From Erinaceus europaeus (Eukaryota; Chordata; Mammalia; Eulipotyphla; Erinaceidae), in the NCBI RefSeq assembly GCF_950295315.1, contig NC_080170.1, positions 93,170,054 through 93,234,053 of the forward strand: a stretch of 64,000 bases of DNA, read 5' to 3'. Numbering within the stretch: the first letter of the stretch is position 1; every line of letters starts with the position of its first letter. Positions 10,962 through 22,530 of the stretch are shown piece after piece. The notes under the pieces were generated by a model, which was not told where the DNA came from, did not search any database, and saw only the letters and a program-made list of their open reading frames with translations. The translations under genes were made by a program, and so were the position numbers.

Positions 10962-11216
10962 GAACCCAGTTGAATGCACATATTACCATACTCAAAGGTC
11001 TGGGTTCAAGCCCCAGCTTCCCACCTGCAAGAGGGACAAGCAGTGAAGTAGGTCTGCAGGTGTTTTTCTCTCACTATCTCCCCCTCCTCTCTAAAATTCT
11101 CTTTGCCCTATCAAGTAAATTAGAAAGGGAAAAAAATGCCTTCTGGAAGTGTTGGATTCATAGTGCTGCCACTGAACTCAAGTGGCAACCTGGTGGCAAT
11201 AATAGGACAGAAAGTA
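10962..11216 (+). mobile_element. SINE-A-like copy, head partly lost
   Basis: It begins inside the tRNA-like head ('acccagttgaatgcacat') and runs through 'ctgggttcaagccccagc' and the pyrimidine body to the 3' block 'ctgccactgaactcaagtgg'. The missing head coincides with the end of the upstream duplicated segment. Confidence 0.8.
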
Positions 11217-11672
11217 ATTTAGCAAGAAATTTCTTTAAGAAGATGATACTAATGGAATACCTGACATATTTTAACAGATCTACAAAGAAAACATGAGATT
11301 ATTCAAGAAAATAATGTTATCAATACCCATTATGTATCTCAGCTGCCAATTGTATTTAAGTCTATCAAGAGGACATGGATTATAAAGTGGTACTCATACA
11401 GTGCAGAGTGGGAATGAGAATGAAAGAGAGCTTTATCTTCAGATGCTATAATAAGAAGTCATGACCACGTCTGTGACTAACAAATAGGTATAGTGCATAT
11501 AATTCAGAGATGCATAAATATCCCCCTTAGTAACCTGCCAAAATATCAAATGAAGAACATAGTTCTCAGAACAAATCTTGCAAGCACTTCTTTCTTTAAA
11601 CTTTGTATAACTTTAATATAAATTAAAATTAAAAATAAAAGAATTCTAGAAAGTGGTTACTTGGGGACATGA

Positions 11673-11722
<50 letters not shown>

Positions 11723-11750
11723 TATATAATGTAGAAATACAAACTTCTTT
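11217..11750. other. AT-rich DNA with (TA)n at 11673-11728
   Basis: No gene-like frame is visible. A long alternating TA run lies at 11673-11728, just upstream of the 'gaaatacaaacttct' repeat that bounds the next SINE. Confidence 0.6.
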
Positions 11751-11752
11751 TT

Positions 11753-11922
11753 TTTTAATTATTTAGGATTTTATTTATTTATTAATGAGAAAGATAGGAG
11801 GAGAGAGAAAGAACCAGACATCATTCTGGCACATGTGCTGCCAGGAATTGAACTCAGGACCTCATGCTTGAGAGTCCAAAGCTTTATCACTGCGACACCT
11901 CCTGGACCACACGAAATACAAA
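11753..11922 (-). mobile_element. SINE-B, antisense, with TSD
   Basis: An antisense SINE-B with T-rich (A-tail complement) left end. It is flanked by GAAATACAAACTTCT at about 11738-11752 and 11910-11924. Both TSD copies are present, marking this as the original insertion from which 10738-10961 was copied. Confidence 0.9.
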
Positions 11923-12054
11923 CTTCTAATGTGATGCAAGTATTTGTGGCAGAGGGTTACTGTTTCAATTAAATCTTGTATGGAATTAGTACTGTCATGT
12001 CTCAAAAACAATTATTTAGAAGTGAAAAATGAATTGTCAAATTTCACCTCATCC

Positions 12055-12299
12055 TAGAGCAGGAGAGCTAGTTCACTGGTTAGGGTACCTGCCTTGCCAC
12101 TTGCATAGTACAGTTTCAAGTTTAGCGCCACAGGGAATGTAATTGGCACTAGAGGGAGCTCTAGTTCTGTGATCTCTCTCCCCACCCCCCACCCCCTCTG
12201 CTTCCTATCTATCTATCCCTATCTATCTATCCCTATCTATCTATCTATCTATCTATCTTCATCTCTATCTCTCTCTCCCTATTTGAATAAAAAAAATTG
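12055..12299 (+). mobile_element. Old tRNA-type SINE with (CTAT)n expansion
   Basis: Head 'gcaggagagctagttcactgg', a SINE-like middle, then an expanded (CTAT)n tract at about 12203-12256 and an A-rich tail. The family is unclear. Confidence 0.65.
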
Positions 12300-12572
12300 T
12301 ACTACACCTCTCCAGAGCCCTACCCTACTAGGGAAAGAAAGATAGATACAGGTTGGGGGTATGGATCAACCTGCCAATGCCCAAGTCTAATGGAGAAGCA
12401 ATTACAGAAGCCAGACCTTCCACTTTCTGCACCCCATAAGGAAATTTGGGTCATACTCCCAGAGAAGGGTAAAGAATAGGAAGCTTCCAACAGAGGGGAT
12501 GGGACACAGAACTCTGATGTTGGGAACTATGTGGAACTGTACCCCTGTTATCTTACAATCTTGTTAATCATT
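12300..12572 (+). mobile_element. L1 3'UTR end fragment, sense
   Basis: It aligns by eye with the final ~290 bp of the L1 3'UTR (compare 8330-8605): 'ccctactagggaaagaaag', 'aagcaattacagaagcc', 'ggaactgtacccctgtt'. It is diverged and ends near 12572. Confidence 0.8.
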
Positions 12573-12583
12573 ATTGAATGACT

Positions 12584-12632
12584 ACAGAGAGAGAGAGAGG
12601 GAGAGGGGTAGGGAGAGGGAGAGAGAGAGACT
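12584..12632. repeat. (GA)n-rich microsatellite
   Basis: A GA dinucleotide run with GGG interruptions follows directly after the L1 tail. The Arg/Glu-rich open frame over it is an artefact. Confidence 0.95.
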
Positions 12633-13144
12633 AGGAGCAATAATTTCACATATGTGCTATACCTCAAGTACTAAAAATAATAATAATAATCAAAGCTATT
12701 CCTTTCTTTGCACTCTCATTTGTCCTACCCTTGTAGATGACATTCTGCTTATATTCTAACAACAGATTCTGAGGAAAAAAATGAAACATAGACTCAGAGC
12801 ATACCATGATAACCAGTAACATACATGATGCTAAATAAATGTAGATACCTTCCCTTTTCATACCAAGGTAGTTTCCTTGATTTTAGTTAGCTTTCAGCAG
12901 TGAATCTCCTACATTTAACATATTTTCACATACATCACTTTCAACCTTCCCTATTCCAACTTGTAATGAATGCATCGTATCTCTATAGAAAGACAATACT
13001 TAATCGTGAGTCTATGTCATATTCCCCAAGTGGCCATTCACTCTTCTATCTCTATCCTTTCTCACATCAATCCATTTTCCTGTTGTCTGCTTCTCTCTTA
13101 AAAGCATTTCTTTCTCTTTTCTTTTTTCTCTTTTCTTCTCTTTT

Positions 13145-13735
13145 ATTATTATTAACTTATTTGTAAAATAAAAATATCAACAAGACAGGGCAAGGATCAG
13201 GGCAGAGAGTAGCTCCCAAATATGGGAAAGGTATATAAGTGTCATTTTATTGTGTCTTTTTTTTAGGTCTTTCTATTTGTTTCCTGTTTTTGGTCACTGC
13301 AAACTATTGTGCACTTTTGCTTTAAGGTGTATATTTTCCCCTAACTTATGGGTACATGTGCACATGTGTACTGTCTCATGAGGCCTGATCTATATCTAGG
13401 TTCTGTGGCTTTGTTAGGAGGAGTCCTATGAGCTAGGAACAAACAGTCTCACCAGAGTGTTGGAGCTGAAGAACTGACATTTCATGCCTGGTGTCTCTAG
13501 CTACAATCTGAAGTGAAACATGTCACAGTGCTACTGGTTGCATTGATTTTGTTGAGCTCAGCAGATGCAGGATCAAATGGTATGGATTGAGTGAAGTGTG
13601 CAGCCCCAGAGCCACGCCCCAGAGCCACGCCCCAGAGTTTCCAGGACTGGGAGAAATATGGGTTTTATAGAGAATGGGGAGGGTTCCTGCTGTCTTGCAG
13701 TTTAAGAAGGCAATAGATAGTTATTATTCTAAAAT
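13145..13735 (-). mobile_element. L1 3'UTR fragment, antisense
   Basis: The complement of the central L1 3'UTR at about 7740-8200: 'gggttttatagagaatgggg' and 'ttctgtggctttgttagg' pair with the sense copy. It carries a local ~15-bp duplication (gagccacgccccaga twice, 13608-13638). Confidence 0.8.
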
Positions 13736-13843
13736 TCTATATTCTCCAACTACTTTAGTTTTTGGTATTCCTTACTGAATTATTCTGGCATTTACTGAAG
13801 CTTATTCATTAGGCCCTAGAAGACTGTTAAGATACCCATCTAT

Positions 13844-14190
13844 TGGGGGTTAGGCAGTAGCACAGTGGGTTAAGCACAAGTGGTGCAAAGCACAAGGATT
13901 GGTGTAAGGATTCCAGTTCGAGCCCCCTGTTCCCCTGTTCCCCACCTGCAGGGGGCTCGCTTCACAAGTGGTGAATCAGGTCTGCGAGTGCCTATCTTTC
14001 TCTCCCCCTCTGTCTTCCCTTCCTCTCTCCATTTCTCTCTGTCCTATCCAACAACAACATCATTGGCAACAATATCAATAACAACAAGAATAAGGGCAAC
14101 AAAATAGGAAAAAATGACCTCCAGGAGCAGTGGATTCATAGTGCAGGCACCAAGCCCCAGCAATAACCCTGGAGGCAAAAAAAAAAAAAG
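13844..14190 (+). mobile_element. SINE-A, full length, with TSD
   Basis: Head 'ggttaggcagtagcacagtg', tRNA-like B-box, pyrimidine body, 'gtcctatccaacaacaac', the 3' block 'accaagccccagcaataacc' and an A12 tail. The TSD is AGATACCCATCTATT just before 13844 and just after 14190. Confidence 0.93.
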
Positions 14191-14930
14191 ATACCCATCT
14201 ATTTGTAAGACCAACCATCTGTTGTTGGCCTCTTGAATTGCCATGCTATTTTCTCTAGCCAATGTTATCCAGCTCCACTTGCAAAACTGTCTCAGTTATC
14301 TTACCTCTTATGCTTTCCAGTTAATGATTTTGCCTTTCCAAAATAACTAGACAAATCATCTAGATTAATATAGGTTGTAAAGAGATAAAAAATAATTGCC
14401 TTTGATTCATGGTAGATTTATACTAATACATTTTCCTCTAAAAGTTTAATATCGAAAAAATAGTGAAAAAGAAGAAAAAAGAGCATTTTTTTCTTCTAGT
14501 ATGAGTTGCATGTCTCAGAGGAGTTCATGGTGCTTTAAAGAGACTGTATTTTCACTGCACTATTCCTGTGATTTTGAGATATATGTAACCTAATATCTCA
14601 ATCAGTATCTGTTGGTGATAATGAAAAGAATATTAGAATATTCTGTCTTTTACCATAGGAATAGTGCTTTGAAAATACAGTCTGCACTAAAGTGGCTCTT
14701 GAAACAGCCCCTAGAAGCAGTATTAAAGGAGAAGTTTACAGCATTCAAGCAAAAATACAGAAAATGACATACTCTCAGAGTAGACGACAAAAGTATTACA
14801 CTAAATTGCATACTATATGAATCTATGTTCTTATAACGTGCAATGCTTTTATACTGAGCAAAATACTCAATTCAATATTTATATGAACATGAAATTTTGA
14901 TAAAAACCACTTTTCAAAGAATTCAAAGAA
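14191..14930. other. Unique AT-rich DNA, nothing recognised
   Basis: No long open frame, known repeat or RNA motif is visible by eye in this stretch. Confidence 0.5.
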
Positions 14931-14944
14931 TAAGAAATTAAAAT

Positions 14945-15312
14945 GGTGATTTCCCCGTTTTCAGCCGATCTTGGATGGACCTTGAAAAAATCATGTTAAG
15001 TGAAATAAGTCAGAAACAGAAGGATGAATATGGGATGATCTCACTCTCAGGCAGAAGATGAAAAACAAGATCAGAAAGAAAACACAAGTAGAACCTGAAA
15101 TGGAATTGGCATATCGCACCAAAGTAAAAGACTCTGGGGTGGGTGGGTGGGGAGAATACAGGTCCAAGAAGGACTCAGAGGACCTAGTGGGGGTTGTATT
15201 GTTATATGGGAAACTGGGGAATGTTATGCATGTACAAACTATTGTAGTTATTGTTGAATGTAAAACATTAATTCCCCAATAATAAAAAAAATTTTAAAAA
15301 AACTTTAAAAAA
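14945..15312 (+). mobile_element. 5'-truncated L1 3' end, sense, with TSD
   Basis: L1 tail type 2: 'gatcttggatggaccttgaa', 'aagtgaaataagtcagaaac', 'agactctggggtgggtgg', 'taattccccaataataaa', then an A-rich end. It is flanked by AAGAAATTAAAATGG just before 14946 and again at about 15313-15327. Confidence 0.9.
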
Positions 15313-15454
15313 AAGAAATTAAAATGGAAAGTAAACATGTAGGGATTTATCATAATGACATAAAAGGGGTAGAAATTTATATATTTGTATAACTGGATAT
15401 GTATATTTTAAACAACAATATCATATAAACTATAAAAACTTTTCTATCTTATAG

Positions 15455-15497
15455 TCCAGGAGGTGTCGCAGTGAATAAAGCATTAGACTCTCTCTTT
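15455..15497 (+). mobile_element. SINE-B head, interrupted
   Basis: 'gtccaggaggtgtcgcagtg' through 'attagactctc' is a SINE-B 5' part. It stops where an antisense L1 tail begins at about 15498. Pyrimidine-rich sequence at about 15800-15860 may be its displaced 3' part. Confidence 0.7.
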
Positions 15498-15770
15498 TTT
15501 TCTTGTTAGCAATTCAATATTGATTTACAAAATTACATGTGAACAGGGGTATACTTCCACACCATTCCCACCACCAGAGTTCTGAATTCACAGTCCCTCC
15601 ATTGTAAACCACCACAATTCTCCTAAGGGCACAGACATGGGTTAACTGTCATCTCTACATTAGTACATCATTATCCCCCTTTACTTCCAGGTCCAATCCT
15701 CTCTTTCCCTCCAAGCCACACATAAATCTATTTATTACATCCAAATATTTCTCCCTTTTTCGTCCTCTCT
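15498..15770 (-). mobile_element. L1 3' end, antisense
   Basis: It starts with a T-rich stretch and 'caatattgatttacaaaatt', then 'cacaccattcccaccaccag', the complement of the L1 'ggtggtgggaat' tail block. It appears to be inserted into a SINE-B. Confidence 0.7.
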
Positions 15771-15954
15771 CTCTCTCTGAGACCTTATGGAGCTGAAGAA
15801 GTACAATAAGTATCTCTCTGCCTCTCTCTCCCACTCAATTTATTAGTCTTATGAAAAGAAATAGAGTTCTTGTTTATTTTATCTTGAAATTCCTTTTACT
15901 TTGTCACCAGTTCTCACCAAGAAAACTTTGCCGTCTATAAAATGATGGTAGAAA

Positions 15955-16150
15955 TACCATCCCCTGCCTTTTCTAACCCAAGAGTGAGCTATAAGACCCC
16001 TCTTTGGTGTCACTCTTAGGACCCCTTATTCACCCTCCTGCTGATGTCCCAGTATCCTACCTATCCAGAGAATCCTAGGTGACAAGCCACTGCTTGTTGG
16101 AGCTCATGCCAGCAGCTGCCTCCAAGTCACCTCTTGGCCTGCAGCCCTTA
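15955..16150 (-). mobile_element. L1 5'UTR fragment, antisense
   Basis: The reverse complement aligns by eye with 57262-57425, which begins with the L1-like start 'gggggtggagccaagg'. Shared blocks include 'gagctccaacaagcag' and 'gtaggatactggg'. An isolated internal piece of an L1 5' leader is unusual, because most L1 copies keep only 3' ends. Confidence 0.65.
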
Positions 16151-16399
16151 TTCTGGAATTCTGTGAAGGCTTTTTTTCTCACCATAGTCTAGAGAGATGA
16201 CTATCTTATATTAAGTAGTATCAAAGCTGATTTCCTGGCCAGTGAATGAAAGCTAGTTGTGTAAAATATCCTTTTCTAGATTTAACAATTGAATAACCCT
16301 TAAACTTCAGTTACTAAGAGCAATCTTGGTGATCAAACATAAGAACTCTTCTGGGAGATAGGAAATGAGAATGTCATCATGTTTGGATCATCTTTACCA

Positions 16400-16510
16400 G
16401 TGACCTGCAAATGGGGAGCCAGGGTTTCAGCCAGAATCTTTGCATGGATCCTTGAGCTTTTCTTCAAACTATGTGTGCTTAACCCAGTGTACTACCGCTG
16501 GGCCCCAGTT
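16400..16510 (-). mobile_element. Old SINE fragment, antisense
   Basis: 'tgtgcttaacccagtgtact' is the complement of a SINE head ('agtacactgggttaagcac'), preceded by a degraded tRNA-like region. Strongly diverged. Confidence 0.55.
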
Positions 16511-17040
16511 AACAGCTTATTCGCTGCACTGAACTACACTGGATTTAAACCAGCAATGACATTCTCTTTCCATTGCCATATACATGACCATGCAAAGTTT
16601 TTGTGAGCACTTGTGACACTAAATGGATTTATCTGGCTTCCTCTCCAAATACACTCCATTAGTGCTTGTAACTTTCTTGTCACTCACCAATCAGAAATGG
16701 GGAGGAGGCTAAGAGGGAACTATATGACCTCTTGCTCATTGACTGGAATTGAAGGTGACAGATGAAAAATCAAGCATTTGTATATCATCTGTAAAGTTAG
16801 TAAGTGCTGAATCTTTCCTGTCCTCAGGCAAAGATCTACATTGTGCATCAACAGGGTGGCAAATAGATATGAGTATAGAAATCTCAGAAATTCAAAAGTT
16901 TCTGTCTGTAGGCATTTTACAAGGTCAAATATCCAAGTGGTGACTGGTGTTGGGATTACAAATCAGTTTTTAAAGTAACATAATGGTCCTCAGAGCTAGC
17001 AACTAGGTATCCAAATAAATTGTTAAGTTCTTTTCTAATG

Positions 17041-17092
17041 CTTCCTCCTTCCCTCCCTCCCTCCCTCCCTTCCTTCCTTCACTCCTTCCTTT
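17041..17092. repeat. (CCTT)n/(CTTC)n microsatellite
   Basis: A tetranucleotide pyrimidine run with a few interruptions. Confidence 0.9.
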
Positions 17093-17274
17093 CTTTATTA
17101 GTCTGCATGAGTATCATTGAAATAAATGTCTCTGCCATTGATGATACTTCATTGCAAAGCAATGAAGAAGAAACTTGTTAAGTAGGTGGGGTGCAGGAAG
17201 AGTTGCTTTTTTCCTTCCCATGGAACTGTGGTCTACACATATGGCTATCTAAATTTATTTGGAAAATTATTAAG

Positions 17275-17432
17275 AAAACAATAGCCAGCAAAATAGTTCA
17301 CTTCGACAGTGTGCCATGTTGCCATATAAATGACCCAAGTTCAAGCCTAGCCCCTCACAACACTGAAAAAAGCTTCAGTGCTATAATTTTCCCTCTATTT
17401 CTATGCTTCTCTGTATCATTCATATAAATATA
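17275..17432 (+). mobile_element. Old diverged SINE
   Basis: 'atagccagcaaaatagttca' followed by 'caagttcaagcctagcccc' and a TC-rich end resembles a degraded tRNA-SINE. Confidence 0.5.
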
Positions 17433-18400
17433 TATCTGGATTCTACAAACTACTCCAGCTGCTATCTGTTATCTACATTTTATATAGCTGCTGTCTGATA
17501 TCTACATTTTATATAACTTTTGCGTTGAGTTTAACATCCAGCCTGGAATGAGAGACTCTGCTTATTGAGGCTGCCAGAGAAGGGCCGTTGATCCTTTGTC
17601 ATTGTTAGCTCTGATGTGGGACACCTGTTTACTAAGAAATTGGGTTGTGGTGGCAATTCATTCTGTTCAGAGCACAAAGTCACATTCAGATGTTAATGGC
17701 TTTTTCACTGCACTGACCTACACTGGATTTAAACCAGCAATGACCTTCTCTTTCCATTGACTGTAATTAAGGATGTCTGCTATGGCCATAATCCAGTTTG
17801 GGGCTTGATTAATTCTCATAATGACCGAATACATTTTTTCAGCTGGAGAAAAAGCAGGTCTAAGCCACTGAAATGTGATAAAGCCATGATGGCAAAGAAT
17901 AAATAACAATAACGTGTAGTGCTTACTTCATGTTTAATCATTATCTTTTATGCTCCTGACATTCATTAGCTACTTATTCCATATGATGTTCTGGAGAAGT
18001 AATTCAGAATTATTATTTGAATTTTATGTCTGTCACTGGAGCAGGAAAGTATTTTGCCAAGGCTTAGGAGTTGTAATTTTTAAATTATTTGGTGCATGAT
18101 TAAACTTGCAATTTCCTTTTCAAGAAAAGAGCAGTATGTAGGTGGTGACACAGAGACAGTGAGATTTGCACTGATCTCAATAAATAACCTCTATCAAAGT
18201 GGACAAATTAATGATCCATTTTATGACTAACTCATCATGTTCTAGTTTCCTTCACAGAGTCCACTAGTAGTCACCTACAGGATATTCAAAGTCTCTATCT
18301 TCAGGGTAAAAAACCAGAATCCTTTTGCCTAAATATTAAATCAAGAGTTGCTCTCACAAGGAAGATAGTATTTCTTTTTTCAATTTTTACCAGTGGTTTA
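17433..18400. other. Unique DNA, no gene seen
   Basis: About 1 kb with no recognisable repeat, apart from a ~50-bp stretch (17711-17760) that resembles 16525-16575. No coding frame is supported. Confidence 0.5.
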
Positions 18401-18415
18401 ATAGTTGCTTACAAT

Positions 18416-18640
18416 AGCGGGATGGGTGGTGGTTCACCTGGTTAAGCACACACACTACAGTATACAGGGACCCTGGTTTAAGACCCTGGTCCCCACCTGC
18501 ATAGGGGAAGCTTTGCAAGTGGTAAAGCAGGGCTGCAGGTGTCTCTGTCTCTCTTCCTTGCTGTCTTCCCCATCACTCTCGATTTCTCTCTGGGTCTATC
18601 CAATAATAAGTAAATAAAATGTTAAAAAAAATAATTGCTT
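18416..18640 (+). mobile_element. SINE-C with near-perfect TSD
   Basis: Head 'gggtggtggttcacctggtt', B-box-like region, TC-rich body, 'gtctatccaataataagt' tail. It is flanked by AATAGTTGCTTACAA and AATAATTGCTTACAA. Confidence 0.9.
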
Positions 18641-19550
18641 ACAAGATTATAGGAATATATTCCACACCAGACCTACTATTAAAGTACTGTGTCCCAACAC
18701 CCACACCTATAACAATCACCAAAGTTCTCATAAATTATTTCATTTATCTATATTCTACAAATGAATGAAATTATTGAATGGTTGTTATTCACCCCCCTTA
18801 CATAACTTCACTAAGCATAATCACCTCCAGTTCCTTGACATTTCCTACAAACTTCGAATTTCAACATTATCAGAATGTATGCCCAGCCCAAAATGGTTGA
18901 ACATGCATGATTTTCTCAGGTTCAGTTTGTTGAGTACTTATCTTACCTAACTGTGCTAAATAGCTTTATATTCTGTAACACAATTAACACAAATCATCTA
19001 GTAAGTGGTTTTACTCTTTCCTTGACTTATGGATGAAAAAAAAATAAAGCTAAGAGTAACCCAGCAACTAATTTTTTAAAAAATGTGTAACAGATAGGAA
19101 CAAGACTAAAGTTCTGGTCTGTCTGACTCTGAGAATCAAAACAAAACAATTCTATAAAAACTGTTGGGTGTTTTGGGCTTGCTTCTCTTCTACATATCCC
19201 CTCAGCAAAATCCCTCTATTATAGTCTCCCACTAAAACTTAGCTTTCTCTCACCTCAAAGAAGCTCATTTGACAGACTCTTCTATCAGGCCCTCACAAAC
19301 TAGTTAAATCCAACTTTTGAGACCAAGAGGGAACCATTTTCTGCCCTTCATATCTGAATTTAGGTTAACCAGAGTTATCTGCCCACTATTTCCATTTGAT
19401 GTTTTTTCTACTTCTACCATTACTACTTTTGGGCCATATTCTAATACAAATTCTCTTCACTATTACCATGCCCTGCTTACTAAATGACTATAGGGTCAAT
19501 TATCTTTGTATGTGCCTTCATGGGTGCAGTGTTCTAGCTCAGTAATCTTC
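18641..19550. other. Unique DNA, nothing recognised
   Basis: About 0.9 kb of AT-rich sequence without a supported gene or repeat. Confidence 0.5.
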
Positions 19551-19551
19551 C

Positions 19552-19690
19552 ATGGTGGCCCCAGAGTTTGCGTAAGAGTAGAACATCTGACTTGCAAGTA
19601 TTAGGCCCCAAGTTTGATTTCTTGCACTAAATATGCCAGAATAATGTTTTCTCTCCTACCCGCTCATTAATAAATAAATTTTAAAAAGAA
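19552..19690 (+). mobile_element. SINE-B-like copy, diverged
   Basis: 'ggccccagagtttgcgtaag' through 'ccaagtttgatttcttgcac' and an AATAAATAAA tail fit a degraded SINE-B. Confidence 0.6.
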
Positions 19691-19694
19691 AAGC

Positions 19695-20010
19695 AGTCAG
19701 GGAGATAGTTCAGCTGGAAAATCTCAGGATTGCATGTCGGAAGTGCCTGGTTCAAGACGCTGTATCGCATATGTCATAGTGGATAGTGGTGTTCTGATCT
19801 GTCATCATTATTATTTAGTATTGGAAAGAAACAGAGAGAAATTTAGAAGGGAGGGGGAGATAGAGAGGGAAAGAGACAAAGAGAGACACCTGCAGCCCTG
19901 CATCACCACTTGTGAAAATTTCCCCCTGTGGGTGGGGACCAGGGGTTTGAACCTGGGTCCTTGCACACTGTAATGTATGTGCTTAACAACATGTGCCACC
20001 ACCTGTCCCC
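19695..20010 (-). mobile_element. SINE-C, antisense, nested in an older SINE
   Basis: 19695-19805 is an old sense SINE ('ggagatagttcagctgg'). From about 19815 an antisense SINE-C follows: GA-rich body, 'tgcatcaccacttgtgaa', 'gtttgaacctgggtccttgc', and head complement 'tgtgccaccacctgtccc'. Confidence 0.8.
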
Positions 20011-20064
20011 TTTCTGATGTGTCTCTGTATTTCTATCAGGTAAAAATGTCTAATATGAAATTTT

Positions 20065-20182
20065 TTGTTGTTGTTGTTTTACCAAAGCACTGCTCAGTTC
20101 AGGTTTATGGTGTTGCAGGAGATTGAACCTGGGACTTTGGAAACTCAGGCATGTCTCTTTGCCATATGTTATCTCCTCCCTA
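20065..20182 (-). mobile_element. SINE-D, antisense
   Basis: The plus strand shows 'accaaagcactgctcagttc', 'gattgaacctgggacttt' and 'gccatatgttatctcctccc', the SINE-D complement. Confidence 0.88.
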
Positions 20183-20282
20183 ATATAAAATTAATTTTTA
20201 AAAAATCTTCTATGAAGGGGCAGAAGCAGGCACAGAAAATTTGGTGGCCAGTATGGTGAACTGAACATATACACAAAGGGGG

Positions 20283-20420
20283 GGGGGGTGTGGATAGCAT
20301 AATAGTTATGCAAACCGACTCTCATCTTTGAGGCCTCCAGGTCCCAGGTTCAATCCTTACACCTCCATAAATAAGCCTGTAAACGAGAGCTGAGCAGTGC
20401 TCTGGTAAAAATAATAATAA

Positions 20421-20424
<4 letters not shown>
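20283..20424 (+). mobile_element. SINE-D, sense
   Basis: 'gatagcataatagttatgc', 'aggttcaatccttacacc' and 'gagctgagcagtgctctgg' in order, followed by an AATAAT tail. Confidence 0.9.

Positions 20425-20460
<36 letters not shown>
20425..20460. repeat. (GT)n microsatellite
   Basis: About 18 GT units directly after the SINE-D tail. Confidence 0.97.
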
Positions 20461-20461
<1 letters not shown>

Positions 20462-21360
20462 ACTACACCATGTTTATTCTCTATTAATCATAATTATGTT
20501 CAGAAAAAAAACAACCTCCCATGGATCCTCATTTCCTTTAATAGAAACTCAAAACCTTTATTGTCTTTCAGGGCATCTCATCTCATCTCACATTATTAAC
20601 ATGATTTCAATCTCCCATTCAATTTCATTTCAGCTTCATTAAGAGCTCATCTTCTGTCATTAGATCCATTAATAAGTCATTATTACCATTTATAATTAGT
20701 TATTTGCTTGTTATTCATATTTTAACTATTTTCTATGGGGTTTACATGTCAAAATTAACTATTTATAGGTGATATAAACAAATGGCCACTTGATTATCTC
20801 TGAGTTGCCAAGTTGAGGGACCCTTGCCAGCTATTCTTTCAGCCACTGCAAAGGTCATTCATGATCTCCACCTCAGGCCACTGCAACTTTCCAGGTGTTG
20901 AGAATTAGGCATCTAGATTTCTCTCAAATAAACCTCACTGAAATTCAAGTGGCTAGGCAACCAAATTCAGAGTATTTCCCTTCCAGGGCAACTATCACTG
21001 TTGTCTCATCCAAAGAGAATATGGGATGGGGCCTCTCTGAGAGAGCAGTGTCAGTGTACATATTTGTCCATGATCAAACATGCCTCTGAGCAAGAAACTA
21101 TGACAGTAATGAGTGCTGACATCAAAAAATGTGTTTGTTTCATGAAAAACCAGGCATGGTCTCATTCAACAATTCAAAAAAACAGAAAATTCACATGTGA
21201 AGGTATTAAAAAATATTTATTTTGCAGATTCAAGAAGCATCTAAAATAAATCTAAATAAAATATAAAATAACAACCATAAGCATAAAAACCATTAAATTT
21301 TTTAAATCCAAAATAGAATCAAAAGCTGAACTCTTTATTATGATGATGATATAATGATGA

Positions 21361-21393
<33 letters not shown>

Positions 21394-21965
21394 AAACATT
21401 CCCAAGACAGTTGTTGTCTTGAGTGTGCAGTTTCACATCTCCCAGCACATACCTGACCTAACACCAAAGTGCTGTCTCTCTGTATGTCTCCCTTATTGTA
21501 GGACACAGTATCCCCAAAGTCCCGGAAAGGCAGACACTTAATCTAAAAGGCTGTACAGTTTCTGTGCTTATTGCTTGGAGTTCCACATAAATGGCAGTTT
21601 CTGAATTATAACAGATGTATTTTCCATTAAGTACAAGGAGGTTTCCAATTCAGAAAGTAAAAAAAAAAAAAAAAAAAGTGAACTACATGAGATGTGAAAA
21701 GAGAGACTAAAAGGACTGAGATTCATTTTAGATCATATTGCAGTGAACGATGTAAAGAAGTTTATATTGAAATTTAATGTAGTTTAATGAAATATAAAGA
21801 GCCATATAAAGGATTATAATAGGAAGGTGGTAAGGAACAGAGAAAATAGCAATTATAGGATACATTTATTGAGAACAAAGCATACATAAGACAAGGTATA
21901 AATAGATGGGTTGTTTCATTAAATCTTTAAAGCATATATATGAAAGATACTGCTCTTTTAAGAAA
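20461..21965. other. Mostly unique DNA with (GAT)n/(GGT)n and poly-A runs
   Basis: No gene-like frame. A GAT/GGT triplet run lies at about 21340-21394; the poly-His open frame on the minus strand comes from it. An A19 run lies at about 21660-21678. Confidence 0.6.
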
Positions 21966-21984
21966 TATATATATGTTGGTTGTC

Positions 21985-22530
21985 TGCCCAGTAAGTTGTT
22001 GACTAATCATGAACGTAAAGGCTGGAGTAGTGCAGATGAAGAGTTGGTGGTCTCTGTTCTGTAGATAGCTAGTAGGCATGTTTTAGTTATATTCCAAAGG
22101 GCCTGTGGCTATACTAGTTGTTTTTTTCCTGAGCGTGAAATCTGATATGCAGGTGGATCCCAGTTATTGTCTGAAGAGATGATGTCATGGCTGGAAAAAG
22201 GACTAGAAAGCTGGATCAAGGAAGAGAGTAGCTCCCTAATATGGGAACCCCACCCCACTAGGGAAAAAGAGAGGCAAGCTGGGAGTATGGATCCACCTGT
22301 CAACGCCCATGTTCAGCGGGGAAGCAATTACAGAAGCCAGACCTTCCACCTGCTGCATCCCACAAGGATCTTGGGTCCATAATCCCAGAGAGTTAAAGAA
22401 TAAGCTAGCTTTCAGTGGAGGGGATGGTATACGGAGGTCTGGTGGTGGGAATTGTGTGAAGCTGTACCCCTCTTATCCTATGGTTTTGTCAATGTTTCCT
22501 TTTTATAAATAAAAAATTTAAAAAAAAAAA
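21985..22530 (+). mobile_element. L1 3' end with 5' inversion
   Basis: 21985-22247 is antisense L1 3'UTR (complement of the region seen sense at about 61600-61865). 22248-22530 is sense L1 3'UTR with an A-rich tail. The upstream 3'UTR segment inverted in front of a sense tail is the classic twin-priming product of L1 integration. Confidence 0.8.

Noticed and set aside
13844..14190. tRNA genes suggested by 'ggttcgagcccc'-type B boxes here and elsewhere
   Set aside because: Each is the tRNA-like head of a SINE with body, tail and often TSDs.
21252..21506. Poly-histidine open frame, possible metal-binding peptide
   Set aside because: Caused by (GAT)n/(GGT)n microsatellite; no conserved context.
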